Position numbers and translations under genes: made by a program. From Rhodobacteraceae bacterium M382 (lineage in GTDB: Bacteria; Pseudomonadota; Alphaproteobacteria; Rhodobacterales; Rhodobacteraceae), in contig CP081098.1 of the NCBI GenBank assembly GCA_025141015.1, forward strand, positions 3,912,501 through 3,976,500: a DNA stretch of 64,000 nt. The letters are read 5' to 3'. Within the stretch, counting starts at the first letter, position 1, and every line of letters starts with the position of its first letter. Below the pieces are notes generated by a model. That model did not search any database and had not been told where the DNA came from. It was given only the letters and a program-made list of their open reading frames with translations. Shown here in pieces: positions 35,603 through 44,383 of the stretch.

Positions 35603-36631
35603 CTAGACCATCTGAAACAGGATCCCGCTGACAATTGCGCCAGCGATCCCCAGTCCCAGATAAGTAAAGAACACCTGCGGCTTCACCAGTGACCAGACGG
35701 CCGCCATCGCCGGGATCGAGCTGATCGCGCCAGCAACCATGAACGCCATTGCAGCACCAGCGCTCATGCCCTGCTCCATCAGCCCGGCCAACAGCGGCGG
35801 TGCAACGTAGGAGTTCAGATAGGCAGGCATCCCGACCAGGGCCGCAACTGCGATCGGAACAACCCCTTCGCCACCAACAGCCTGAGCAATCAGGTCTGCA
35901 GGGACATAATTCACCAGCAGCGCTTCCAGAACATACGCCAAGGCCAGCCACTTTAGCAAAAACAGACCATTGCTGACAAACTCGGCCTTGAACACTGCGC
36001 GACGCGGCTCTTCCTGCCAGAACGCCCAATGGGGTTTGGGGTCCTCCACCTTGGTGCCGCCGCAGCAACCAGATGGCTTGTACACCTTGAGCGGTGCCGC
36101 AAAGGCTCCATGCCCTTTCAACGCGCGAATGGCAAACCCGCCGAATAGGCCCAGGCCGACGGCCGCCACGGCCTTGCCAATGGCAAACGGCCACCCCAGA
36201 GCACCGGCCGTGATCAGCAATGTGGGTGGGTCAATCAACGGAGAGCTCAGCCAGAACGCCATGACTGCCGACAAAGGAGCCCCAAGCGCCAACAAACCGG
36301 CAATGAATGGGATGACTTCACAGGAACAGAACGGAGCCAGGCCTCCGAAAAGAGCCGCCAAAAGGATCATGCGGGTTTCGCGCCCCTCAAAGGCCCGCGC
36401 CACCAAAACTTCGGCCCCCGTCGCCTTGAGATACGCCAACAGCAAAACGGCAAACAGGATGTATCGGGCCGTATGGGCCAGAGCGGCCAGCGCAAATCCC
36501 ACAACCTCCCGAACGTTGCCGGGATCCAAAACCGCAACCGCGATCAACAGCACGACACTCACGGTCCAGGGCGTTTTCACCCACCCCGTCCAATCCCGCC
36601 GCGCAGAGGTACTTTGTGCAATATCAGCCAT
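35603..36631 (-). CDS. Permease of the DUF318/ArsP-like family
   Basis: A 342-residue membrane protein with about eight to ten helices and the motif FGGLAPFCSCEVIPF, the signature of the DUF318 permeases, which include exporters for organoarsenicals and related compounds. A Cys pair in a cytoplasmic loop (KPSGCCGGTKVED) may bind metal or metalloid. The ATG at 36629-36631 overlaps the arsR stop by eight bases. Its position between tpa and tauR and the TauR-like boxes upstream of arsR raise the possibility of a role in sulfonate or sulfite handling. Substrate unknown. Confidence 0.88.
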   Translation of the reverse strand: MADIAQSTSARRDWTGWVKTPWTVSVVLLIAVAVLDPGNVREVVGFALAALAHTARYILFAVLLLAYLKATGAEVLVARAFEGRETRMILLAALFGGLAPFCSCEVIPFIAGLLALGAPLSAVMAFWLSSPLIDPPTLLITAGALGWPFAIGKAVAAVGLGLFGGFAIRALKGHGAFAAPLKVYKPSGCCGGTKVEDPKPHWAFWQEEPRRAVFKAEFVSNGLFLLKWLALAYVLEALLVNYVPADLIAQAVGGEGVVPIAVAALVGMPAYLNSYVAPPLLAGLMEQGMSAGAAMAFMVAGAISSIPAMAAVWSLVKPQVFFTYLGLGIAGAIVSGILFQMV

Positions 36632-36935
36632 CGTTTGCAGCCTTTTTATCTTCATCCTGACAGCATTCGTTCAAAATGAACCCCGCCAACGCTTCCAATT
36701 GTGTGAACCTGGCCCGATTGATGACCTGACGCCCGGATTTCTCCTGATCAACCAGATCCGCCCCGGACAGGAATTTGAGATGATGCGCCAATGTAGATGG
36801 CGCAATGCCTGTGCGGTCCTGAATCTCTCCGACGGTCAACCCCGCATGACCGGCGCGGATCAATGTGCGCAATACCTTGAGCCTTGCTTCGGACCCCATA
36901 GCCGCGAATCCCTGCGCTGCCATTTCCCATTGCAT
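36624..36935 (-). CDS. ArsR-family transcriptional regulator
   Basis: A 103-residue winged-helix repressor: AAMGSEARLKVLRTLIRAGH, then the recognition segment VGEIQDRTGIAPSTLAHHLKF. ArsR proteins usually respond to metal, metalloid or reactive sulfur; here the cysteines are CC at the C-terminus (LNECCQDEDKK), and the classical CxC in the recognition helix is absent. I chose the ATG at 36933-36935, preceded by AGGAGA; the longer frame would add 43 unlikely residues. It is translationally coupled to the permease. Confidence 0.9.
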   Translation of the reverse strand: MQWEMAAQGFAAMGSEARLKVLRTLIRAGHAGLTVGEIQDRTGIAPSTLAHHLKFLSGADLVDQEKSGRQVINRARFTQLEALAGFILNECCQDEDKKAANDG

Positions 36936-37063
36936 GTTGATTCTCCTAAAATCTATTAAACTAATTTTATAGTTTCTTTTGCGAAATTCAACCCACTTGT
37001 TCCACAAAAGCGGCCCGCCACACCGAACGCTCAAAGAAAAACGATCACTATTGGCTTTTTCCA

Positions 37064-37095
37064 ATATGTCCAGATTGCACCTGGATTAAGTCCAA
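37064..37095 (-). promoter_or_regulatory. TauR-like box pair between arsR and tauR
   Basis: On the minus strand TTGGACTTAA (37086-37095) and CTGGACATAT (37064-37073) are 22 bases apart. The first is also half of a palindrome (TGGATTAAGTCCA). The pair is 15-46 bases from the tauR start and about 130-160 bases upstream of arsR. It could serve autoregulation of tauR, activation of arsR-permease, or both. Confidence 0.5.
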
Positions 37096-37109
37096 ACTAG
37101 TCTGCCCTC

Positions 37110-38570
37110 ATGGCAATCTCAGTCGATACCTTCTTTCTCAATCCCGACGTACAGGGCACCCTGCAATCCCAAATTCAGCAAATGATTGCTGAGGGGATTC
37201 TTTCAGGGCGGTTTCATGTCGGGGAAAAACTTCCCTCCTCACGCAAATTGGCGGCCCACTTGGGGATCAGCCGGATTACCGTGACCTTGGCCTATACGGA
37301 ACTTTTGGCCAATGACTACATCACCTCGCGCGGCCGCTCGGGATATTATGTTTCCGAAAACGCACCGATTCCGCCCACCTATGCGCCGACGACCAGAACC
37401 CAGGATCGCGTTGATTGGTCCCGGGCCTTGGCCCGAACCTTCACCGGCGGAGACACGCCGCGCAAGCCGTTGGATTGGCATCAGCTGAAGTATCCGTTCA
37501 TCTATGGTCAGGCCGATCCCACATTGTTTGATCACGCAAACTGGCGCCTGTGCGCCATGCGGGCTTTGGGGCACAAGGATTTCACCCCGATGACTGTCGA
37601 TTATTTCGACCAGGACGATCCGTTGTTGGTGGAATACATCGCCCGACACACCTTGCCACGGCGCGGTGTCACCGCACGCCCCGAAGAGATTCTCATCACT
37701 TTGGGAGCCCAGAACGCGCTTTGGCTTGCTTCTCAGATTCTGCTGGGCCCGGATCGCAAGGCCGCCATCGAAGACCCTTGCTATTATTCGCTGCGCGATC
37801 TGTTGGTTCAATCGCGCTGTCAGCTGGACCCGATAGCCGTGGATCGCGATGGCCTGCGCCCCGAAGCGATTACAGCCAACACAGATGTCATCTTTACCAC
37901 GCCCAGCCACCATGCACCTACGACCGCGACAATGCCGGTCGAGCGCAGAAAGCGTTTGTTGGAGCGCGCCAGGCAACTGGATGCTCTGATCGTCGAAGAC
38001 GACTATGATTTCGAGATGGCATTTCTGGCCGCGCCATCGCCCGCTCTCAAATCCATGGATGAAGACGGGCGTGTCATCTATACGGGCAGCTTTTCGAAAT
38101 CTTTGTTTCCCGGCTTGCGCCTTGGATATCTGGTGGGGTCCGAACCCTTTATTCGTCAGGCGCGCGCCCTGCGGGCCAGCGTCCTGCGCCACCCGCCTGG
38201 CCACGTCCAACGTACGGCGGCCTATTTTCTGTCATTGGGTCACTACGACGCTCAGATCAGGCGGACAGCCACGGCTTTACACGAACGCCGGCGAACTCTC
38301 GAAGATGCTGTCGCCAAACACAAGCTCACCATTGCCGGGCGCGGCGTCTATGGCGGGTCTTCCTTGTGGATGCAGGCTCCGGACCGGATCGACACCACCA
38401 AGCTGGCCGAAATCCTGCGCGAAGAGGACGTGTTGATCGAACCAGGCGCACCGTTTTTTCACGCATCGAACCGCAAACACAATTTCTATCGGCTCGGGTA
38501 TTCGTCGATTGCGCCGTCTCGCATCGAACCCGGCGTCGAAAAAATAGCGAGCGCGATTCGCAAAATGTAG
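37110..38570 (+). CDS. tauR: TauR, MocR-type (GntR/aminotransferase) regulator of taurine use
   Basis: A 486-residue regulator with an N-terminal GntR winged helix (QSQIQQMIAEGILSGRFHVG, then EKLPSSRKLAAHLGISRITV) and a C-terminal fold-type I aminotransferase-like domain (about 120-480) that should bind PLP (YTGSFSKSLFPGLRLGYLVG, with the expected Lys). MocR-type TauR proteins activate taurine genes when taurine is present. It lies between tpa and xsc, and matching boxes precede tpa, xsc and tauA. Confidence 0.93.
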   Translation: MAISVDTFFLNPDVQGTLQSQIQQMIAEGILSGRFHVGEKLPSSRKLAAHLGISRITVTLAYTELLANDYITSRGRSGYYVSENAPIPPTYAPTTRTQDRVDWSRALARTFTGGDTPRKPLDWHQLKYPFIYGQADPTLFDHANWRLCAMRALGHKDFTPMTVDYFDQDDPLLVEYIARHTLPRRGVTARPEEILITLGAQNALWLASQILLGPDRKAAIEDPCYYSLRDLLVQSRCQLDPIAVDRDGLRPEAITANTDVIFTTPSHHAPTTATMPVERRKRLLERARQLDALIVEDDYDFEMAFLAAPSPALKSMDEDGRVIYTGSFSKSLFPGLRLGYLVGSEPFIRQARALRASVLRHPPGHVQRTAAYFLSLGHYDAQIRRTATALHERRRTLEDAVAKHKLTIAGRGVYGGSSLWMQAPDRIDTTKLAEILREEDVLIEPGAPFFHASNRKHNFYRLGYSSIAPSRIEPGVEKIASAIRKM

Positions 38571-38573
38571 CAT

Positions 38574-38606
38574 CTGGCGTTAACCGGCCAGTTAATCTGG
38601 CCCTAA
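38574..38606 (+). promoter_or_regulatory. Paired TauR-like boxes upstream of xsc
   Basis: CTGGCGTTAA (38574-38583) and CTGGCCCTAA (38597-38606), 23 bases apart, immediately behind the tauR stop and ending 83 bases before the xsc start. Same order, spacing and core as upstream of tpa. Confidence 0.68.
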
Positions 38607-38689
38607 CCCCTTTTCCAGTGACTCCCTAAACCAGAAACATCCCGGCATCCCGCCGGCCGTTTTTGATTACCCATGGGGAGTGCTCGCAC

Positions 38690-40462
38690 ATGAAAATGAC
38701 CACTGAAGAGGCGTTTGTCAAAACGTTGCAGTTGCATGGCATTGAACATGCCTTTGGGATCATCGGTTCTGCGATGATGCCGATTTCTGATATTTTTGAG
38801 CCTGCGGGTATCACTTTCTGGGATTGTGCCCACGAAGGGTCCGGTGGGATGATGGCGGATGGCTATACGCGCGCCACCGGCAAGATGTCGATGATGATCG
38901 CCCAGAACGGCCCCGGCATCACCAACTTTGTGACCGCCGTCAAAACCGCCTATTGGAACCACACACCGCTGCTGCTGGTCACCCCGCAGGCCGCCAACAA
39001 GACCATGGGTCAGGGTGGTTTCCAGGAAATGGAACAGATGCGCATGTTCGCCGACTGCGTCTGCTATCAGGAAGAGGTCCGCGACCCGACCCGCATGGCC
39101 GAAGTCCTGAACCGCGTCATCATGCAGGCGAAACGCAATTCGGCCCCCGCCCAGATCAACGTGCCGCGCGATTATTTCACCCAAGTGGTCGACATTGACC
39201 TGCCCGCAGTTGTCGACTTTGAACTGCCCGCAGGCGGTGCCGATGCCGTGAGCCAGGCCGCCGAGCTGCTGTCAGGTGCCAAATTCCCGGTCATCCTGAA
39301 CGGTGCTGGTGTTGTCATCGGCGGCGCGATCCCGGCCTCGATGGCTCTGGCCGAACGCCTGGATGCGCCGGTCTGTGTTGGCTATCAGCACAACGACGCC
39401 TTCCCCGGGTCGCACCCGCTGTTTGCCGGTCCGCTGGGCTATAACGGCTCCAAGGCCGGAATGGAGCTGATCTCCAAGGCTGACGTCGTGCTGGCTCTGG
39501 GCACCCGTCTGAACCCGTTCTCGACCCTGCCCGGCTATGGCATCGACTATTGGCCGACGGATGCCAAAATCATCCAGGTCGACATCAACCCCGACCGTAT
39601 CGGCCTGACCAAGAAAGTCAGCGTCGGCATCGTGGGCGACGCCAAGGCCGTGGCCAACACCATCCTGGAAAAGCTGGCTGACACGGCCGGTGACGAAGGC
39701 CGCGCCGCGCGCAAGGACCTGATCGCCACCACCAAATCGGCCTGGGCCCAGGAACTGTCGTCGATGGACAGCGAGCAGGACGATCCCGGCACCACCTGGA
39801 ACCAGCGCGCCCGCGACGCCAAACCCGACTGGCTGTCCCCGCGCCGCGCATGGCGGGCGATCCAGGCCGCTCTGCCGGGCGATGCGATCATCTCTTCGGA
39901 CATCGGCAACAACTGTGCCATCGGCAACGCCTACCCCAGCTTCGAAGACGGCCGCAAATACCTGGCCCCGGGCCTGTTCGGTCCCTGTGGCTATGGTCTG
40001 CCTGCGGTTGTTGGTGCGAAAATCGGCTGCCCGGACGTTCCGGTTGTCGGCTTCTCGGGGGATGGCGCATTTGGCATCGCCGTGACCGAACTGACCGCGA
40101 TTGGCCGCGAAGAATGGCCCGCCGTGACCCAGGTGGTGTTCCGCAACTATCAGTGGGGCGCGGAAAAGCGCAACTCGACCCTGTGGTTTGACGACAACTT
40201 TGTCGGCACCGAGCTGGACACCCAGGTGTCCTATGCCGGCATCGCCAACGCCTGTGGTCTCAAAGGCGTGATCGCCCGCACCATGGACGAATTGACCGAC
40301 GCCCTGCGCCAGGCCTGCGAAGACCAGAAAAAAGGCATCACCACCCTGATCGAAGCCATGATCAACCAGGAACTCGGTGAACCCTTCCGCCGCGACGCTA
40401 TGAAAAAACCCGTCGCAGTCGCTGGTATCAGCAAAAACGACATGAAACCGCAGCAGGTTTGA
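38690..40462 (+). CDS. xsc: Sulfoacetaldehyde acetyltransferase
   Basis: Thiamine-diphosphate enzyme that cleaves sulfoacetaldehyde with phosphate into acetyl phosphate and sulfite. The 590-residue protein has the three ThDP-family domains; the catalytic Glu lies in HEGSGGMMADGYTRATGK and the ThDP/Mg site in GFSGDGAFGIAVTEL...NYQWGAEK. The N-terminus MKMTTEEAFVKTLQLHGIEH and HAFGIIGSAMMPISDIF are typical of Xsc. I chose the ATG at 38690, preceded by GGGGAG. It is followed after three bases by the TauE-type gene. The usual partner pta is not in the window. Confidence 0.96.
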   Translation: MKMTTEEAFVKTLQLHGIEHAFGIIGSAMMPISDIFEPAGITFWDCAHEGSGGMMADGYTRATGKMSMMIAQNGPGITNFVTAVKTAYWNHTPLLLVTPQAANKTMGQGGFQEMEQMRMFADCVCYQEEVRDPTRMAEVLNRVIMQAKRNSAPAQINVPRDYFTQVVDIDLPAVVDFELPAGGADAVSQAAELLSGAKFPVILNGAGVVIGGAIPASMALAERLDAPVCVGYQHNDAFPGSHPLFAGPLGYNGSKAGMELISKADVVLALGTRLNPFSTLPGYGIDYWPTDAKIIQVDINPDRIGLTKKVSVGIVGDAKAVANTILEKLADTAGDEGRAARKDLIATTKSAWAQELSSMDSEQDDPGTTWNQRARDAKPDWLSPRRAWRAIQAALPGDAIISSDIGNNCAIGNAYPSFEDGRKYLAPGLFGPCGYGLPAVVGAKIGCPDVPVVGFSGDGAFGIAVTELTAIGREEWPAVTQVVFRNYQWGAEKRNSTLWFDDNFVGTELDTQVSYAGIANACGLKGVIARTMDELTDALRQACEDQKKGITTLIEAMINQELGEPFRRDAMKKPVAVAGISKNDMKPQQV

Positions 40463-40465
40463 TAG

Positions 40466-41212
40466 GTGTCCTTGCCCTTTGACCTTACTACAGGCCAAGG
40501 GGCCTACCTGGCCGCCGCACTTGTTGCGGCGGCCTTTATCCGGGGCTTTTCCGGCTTTGGCTTTTCCGCCATTTTTATCATTCTGGCGGCGTTAACCACC
40601 AATCCGCTGCCACTGATCCCAGTGGTGTTCTCTTGTGAGATCGCCATGACCACCTTTCAGGCCCGAGGCATTCGCCCCCATATCGACTGGCGTCGTGCGA
40701 TCTTTTTGCTGGTGGGTGCGGGGTTGGCCACCGTGCCTTCCATTGCAGTCATGTCCCAACTGGGAGAGAACGAAGCCCGTCTTGCCATTTCGTCAATGAT
40801 CCTGGTGCTTTCTCTGGTTCTTCTCAGCGGGTGGAAGTTGCGCCAACCGGTGGTAGGCAAGGGCAATATTGGCATAGGCATGATCGCCGGGATCGCCAAT
40901 AGCGCCGGTGTCGGCGGCCTGCCAGTGGCGGCGTTCCTGGCCGCTCAACCGATTCAGGCCGCTGTTTTTCGCGCCACGATGATCGTTTTTCTGACCGGAA
41001 TCGATGTCATGGCACTGCCGGTGATGGCCGCCAATGGTTTGGTCAGGTCAGATACGTTTGTCGGAATTGTCCTGGCCTTTCCCTTGTTGGGACTGGGCAT
41101 CTGGGCCGGGAGCAAACAGTTTGCCACCGCATCACCGGATCTGTTTCGCCGCGCCATTGTGCTCCTGTTGTGCGTGCTGTCCTGTCTGAACCTCGCAAAG
41201 GTCATGGCATGA
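40466..41212 (+). CDS. TauE/SafE-family sulfite exporter
   Basis: A 248-residue membrane protein with about seven or eight helices and the TauE/SafE opening AAAFIRGFSGFGFSAIF. Next to xsc the probable job is export of the sulfite released by Xsc. The start is GTG at 40466, three bases after the xsc stop, so the genes share a transcript. The family also contains unrelated anion exporters, so the substrate is inferred from context. Confidence 0.9.
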   Translation: MSLPFDLTTGQGAYLAAALVAAAFIRGFSGFGFSAIFIILAALTTNPLPLIPVVFSCEIAMTTFQARGIRPHIDWRRAIFLLVGAGLATVPSIAVMSQLGENEARLAISSMILVLSLVLLSGWKLRQPVVGKGNIGIGMIAGIANSAGVGGLPVAAFLAAQPIQAAVFRATMIVFLTGIDVMALPVMAANGLVRSDTFVGIVLAFPLLGLGIWAGSKQFATASPDLFRRAIVLLLCVLSCLNLAKVMA

Positions 41213-41244
41213 CCAATGCGCCCCGCCTGACCCACCGTCGCAGG

Positions 41245-41263
41245 TTTCTGTCGATCACAGAAA
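41245..41263. promoter_or_regulatory. Dyad 1 between tauE-type gene and soeA
   Basis: TTTCTGT/ACAGAAA with a five-base spacer, 33 bases after the exporter stop. There is no T-run, so a terminator role is doubtful; it may be an operator. Confidence 0.3.
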
Positions 41264-41295
41264 CTTTGCGGTCGCGTAAAACGCCAATCAACATC

Positions 41296-41310
41296 TTGCA
41301 CTACGTGCAA
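41296..41310. promoter_or_regulatory. Dyad 2 upstream of soeA
   Basis: TTGCAC/GTGCAA with spacer TAC, 157 bases before the soeA start; a third small dyad (CCCGA/TCGGG) follows at 41356-41369. Candidate operators; no factor is known. Confidence 0.3.
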
Positions 41311-41466
41311 AACTAGGACCAAATCCCGATCACGACCTGACCCACGTAAAACTATCCCGAATTCTCGGGCAAAAAACAAAGAAACGACCGCATCTGTTTG
41401 CCCATCCGGCAGGAGGTGCATCCAACATTCCGACGCTCCGCGCGAACAACAACAAAGGAACAGGGA

Positions 41467-44301
41467 ATGAGCTTCCAGCAACCCAAGATCGACCTTTCCC
41501 CAAAAGTGTCGTCAGAGGTCCGCCAGACCACCTGTTACATGTGCGCTTGCCGCTGCGGCATCAACGTGCACATGAAAGACGGCCCCGATGGCAAGAAACA
41601 GGTCGCCTATATCGAAGGCAATCGCGATCACCCGGTAAACAAGGGCGTTCTGTGCGCCAAGGGCAGCGCCGGCATCATGCAGGTCAATGCGCCGTCCCGG
41701 CTGCGGTCACCATTGAAACGCGTTGGACCCCGCGGATCGGGCCAATTCGAAGAGATCAGTTGGGACGAAGCGCTGGACATGGCCGTTGGCCTGCTCAAAC
41801 CCATCCGCGAGAAAAACCCCGAAAAGCTGGCGTTCTTTACCGGTCGCGACCAGTCACAGTCCTTTACAGGGTTCTGGGCGCAGAATTTCGGCACGCCCAA
41901 TTTCGCCGCGCATGGCGGATTTTGTTCGGTAAATATGGCCGCAGGTGGCATCTACACCATGGGCGGCGCGTTCTGGGAGTTCGGCCAACCCGATTGGGAT
42001 TACACCAAACTGTTCATGCTGTTTGGCGTGGCCGAGGATCACGATTCCAATCCGATCAAGGCCGGCATTGGCAAGATCAAGGGCAGAGGTGCCCGCGTCA
42101 TTGGGGTGAACCCGATCCGGTCCGGGTATAACGCGGTGGCCGACGATTGGGTCGGCATTACTCCAGGCACAGACGGGTTGTTCATCCTGGCGCTGATCCA
42201 CGTGTTGATGAAAGCCGGCAGGATCGATCTGGATTATCTGTCGCGCTATACCAATGCGCCCGTGCTGGTGAACGCGGCCGAAGGTCCGGAGAAGGGTCTG
42301 TTCCTGCGGGATGCAAACGGCAAGGAATTGGTGATTGACCGCACTACCGGAAAACTCACTCCATTTGATCAGCCCGGTGTGCGCCCGGACCTGTCCGCCA
42401 CCTACCACGCCGACGGTATCACCCACCGCCCCGTGTTCCACCAGATGGCTGAACGGTATCTGGCAGATGAATTCGCCCCCGAAGCCGTCGCTGACCGCTG
42501 TGGTATCCCGGCCAAACGTATTCGCGCCATTGCCGCCGAACTGGCCCGCGTCGCCTTTGACGAGGCGTTTGAGCTGGACCGGGAGTGGACTGATTTCCGT
42601 GGCGAAAAACACACCAAGATGATTGGCCGACCGGTGTCCTTCCATTCCATGCGCGGCGTCAGCGCCCATGCCAACGGGTTCCAGACCTGCCGGTCGCTAC
42701 ATGTGCTGCAGATCCTGTTGGGGACAGTCGAAGTCCCCGGTGGGTTCCGGTTCAAACCGCCCTACCCCAAGCCCGTCGAAGCGCACCCGGCACCACATGC
42801 CAAACCCACGCCCAATACGCCGCTGGAAGGTCCGCATCTGGGGTTCGTTCGTGGCCCTGAACACCTGGCGCTCAAGGAAGACGGTAGCCCGGCACGGATT
42901 GACAAGGCCTTTACCTGGGAAAACCCGATGAGCTCGCACGGGCTCATGCATATGGTGATCTCGAACGCACATGCCGGCGATCCCTACAAAATCGACACGT
43001 TGTTCATGTATATGGCGAACATGTCGTGGAACTCCTCCATGAACACCAAAGGTGTGATGGAGATGCTTACCGACACGGACGAAAACGGCGACTATGTGAT
43101 CCCCAACATCATCTATTCGGATGCCTACAGCTCGGAAATGGTGGCCTATGCGGATCTGGTGCTGCCCGATACCACATATCTGGAACGTCACGATTGCATT
43201 TCACTGCTGGACCGCCCGATCTGCGAAGCGGATGCGGCGGCCGATGCAATCCGCTGGCCGGTGATCGAACCGGACCGCGAAGTCCGCGGGTTCCAGACCG
43301 TGCTGATCCAACTTGCCAACAAGCTGGGTATGCAAGGGTTCACCCATGAGGACGGGTCGGCCAAATGGGAAGATTATGCCGATTATATCGTCAATCATGA
43401 ACGCAAACCCGGAATCGGCCCGCTCGCCGGGTTCCGTGGCGACGGCACCCAGGTCGGCCGCGGTGCCGTAAATCCCGAACAGCTTGATCGCTATATTGAA
43501 AATGGCGGGTTCTTTGTCGAACACATCCCGGTCGAAGCGAGCTATTACAAACCCTGGAACGCACAATATCAGGATTGGGCCGTGGGGATGGGGATTTATG
43601 ACAGTCCACAACCCTATCTGTTCCAGCTTTATGTGGAACCAATGCGCAAATTCCAGCTTGCCGCCGAAGGTCATGGTGAGCGCCAACCACCCGAGCATCT
43701 ACGCCAGCGGATCCTGGACACAATGGACCCTCTGCCGATCTGGTATGAAACCGATCAGCACGGCAACGAAGGGTTTACCATCAACGCCCTGACACAGCGC
43801 CCGATGGCGATGTATCACAGTTGGGGCACCCAAAACGCCTGGTTGCGCCAGTTGCACGGACGCAACCCACTGTATGTGCCGACCAAACTGATGCGCGAAC
43901 ACGGATTGAAAGATGGGGATTGGGCCAAGGTCACGTCGCCCCACGGCTCCATCACTGTGCCGGTCATGGAAATGGCGGCGCTGAACGAAAACACCATCTG
44001 GACCTGGAACGCCATCGGCAAACGCAAAGGCACCTGGGCGCTGGAAGAGGATGCTCCCGAGGCCACGAAAGGGTTCCTGTTGAACCATCTGATCCACGAA
44101 CTTCTCCCTGCCAAGGGCGATGGCATGCGATGGGCCAATTCGGACCCGATTACCGGGCAAGCTGCCTGGTTTGACCTCAAGGTCAAAATCGAGAAAGCCG
44201 CGGGCCCGGATGCACAGACAGAATGCGACCCCAGCTTTGCGCCAATCACCTCTCCAGTGGGCACAGGCCCCAAGGAACTGAAGTGGAAGGTCGGCAAATG
44301 A
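41467..44301 (+). CDS. soeA: Sulfite dehydrogenase molybdopterin subunit SoeA
   Basis: Catalytic subunit of a cytoplasmic, membrane-bound sulfite-oxidising complex. The 944-residue protein belongs to the molybdopterin oxidoreductase (DMSO reductase) family, with an N-terminal [4Fe-4S] site (C23, C26, C30, C63), the Moco domains and the C-terminal molydopterin-dinucleotide-binding domain. No Tat signal is present, which fits SoeA and argues against periplasmic PhsA/PsrA-type reductases. Position behind tau genes and xsc supports sulfite oxidation. I chose the ATG at 41467 behind AAAGGAACAGGGA. Confidence 0.9.
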   Translation: MSFQQPKIDLSPKVSSEVRQTTCYMCACRCGINVHMKDGPDGKKQVAYIEGNRDHPVNKGVLCAKGSAGIMQVNAPSRLRSPLKRVGPRGSGQFEEISWDEALDMAVGLLKPIREKNPEKLAFFTGRDQSQSFTGFWAQNFGTPNFAAHGGFCSVNMAAGGIYTMGGAFWEFGQPDWDYTKLFMLFGVAEDHDSNPIKAGIGKIKGRGARVIGVNPIRSGYNAVADDWVGITPGTDGLFILALIHVLMKAGRIDLDYLSRYTNAPVLVNAAEGPEKGLFLRDANGKELVIDRTTGKLTPFDQPGVRPDLSATYHADGITHRPVFHQMAERYLADEFAPEAVADRCGIPAKRIRAIAAELARVAFDEAFELDREWTDFRGEKHTKMIGRPVSFHSMRGVSAHANGFQTCRSLHVLQILLGTVEVPGGFRFKPPYPKPVEAHPAPHAKPTPNTPLEGPHLGFVRGPEHLALKEDGSPARIDKAFTWENPMSSHGLMHMVISNAHAGDPYKIDTLFMYMANMSWNSSMNTKGVMEMLTDTDENGDYVIPNIIYSDAYSSEMVAYADLVLPDTTYLERHDCISLLDRPICEADAAADAIRWPVIEPDREVRGFQTVLIQLANKLGMQGFTHEDGSAKWEDYADYIVNHERKPGIGPLAGFRGDGTQVGRGAVNPEQLDRYIENGGFFVEHIPVEASYYKPWNAQYQDWAVGMGIYDSPQPYLFQLYVEPMRKFQLAAEGHGERQPPEHLRQRILDTMDPLPIWYETDQHGNEGFTINALTQRPMAMYHSWGTQNAWLRQLHGRNPLYVPTKLMREHGLKDGDWAKVTSPHGSITVPVMEMAALNENTIWTWNAIGKRKGTWALEEDAPEATKGFLLNHLIHELLPAKGDGMRWANSDPITGQAAWFDLKVKIEKAAGPDAQTECDPSFAPITSPVGTGPKELKWKVGK

Positions 44302-44307
44302 GCGGGC

Positions 44308-44354
44308 AAAATTTTTGTGAAAAATTTTACCAAGACTTTTCCCAAAAGTCTTGG
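44308..44354. repeat. Tandem double hairpin, copy B (between soeA and soeB)
   Basis: First hairpin AAAATTTTT/AAAAATTTT (44308-44328, loop GTG), second CCAAGACTTTT/AAAAGTCTTGG (44330-44354, loop CCC). It fills the 82-base gap inside the soe operon, starting six bases after the soeA stop. Same layout as copy A. It could alter expression ratios of soeA and soeBC by stabilising the upstream messenger end or by partial termination. Confidence 0.75.
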
Positions 44355-44383
44355 CTCGAGAACTCCAAGCGGAGGGCAAAGAC

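Noticed and set aside
35367-36194. 275-codon minus-strand frame at the permease 3' end
   Set aside because: It is a frame-shifted shadow of the DUF318 permease; the permease frame has the family motif and membrane helices.
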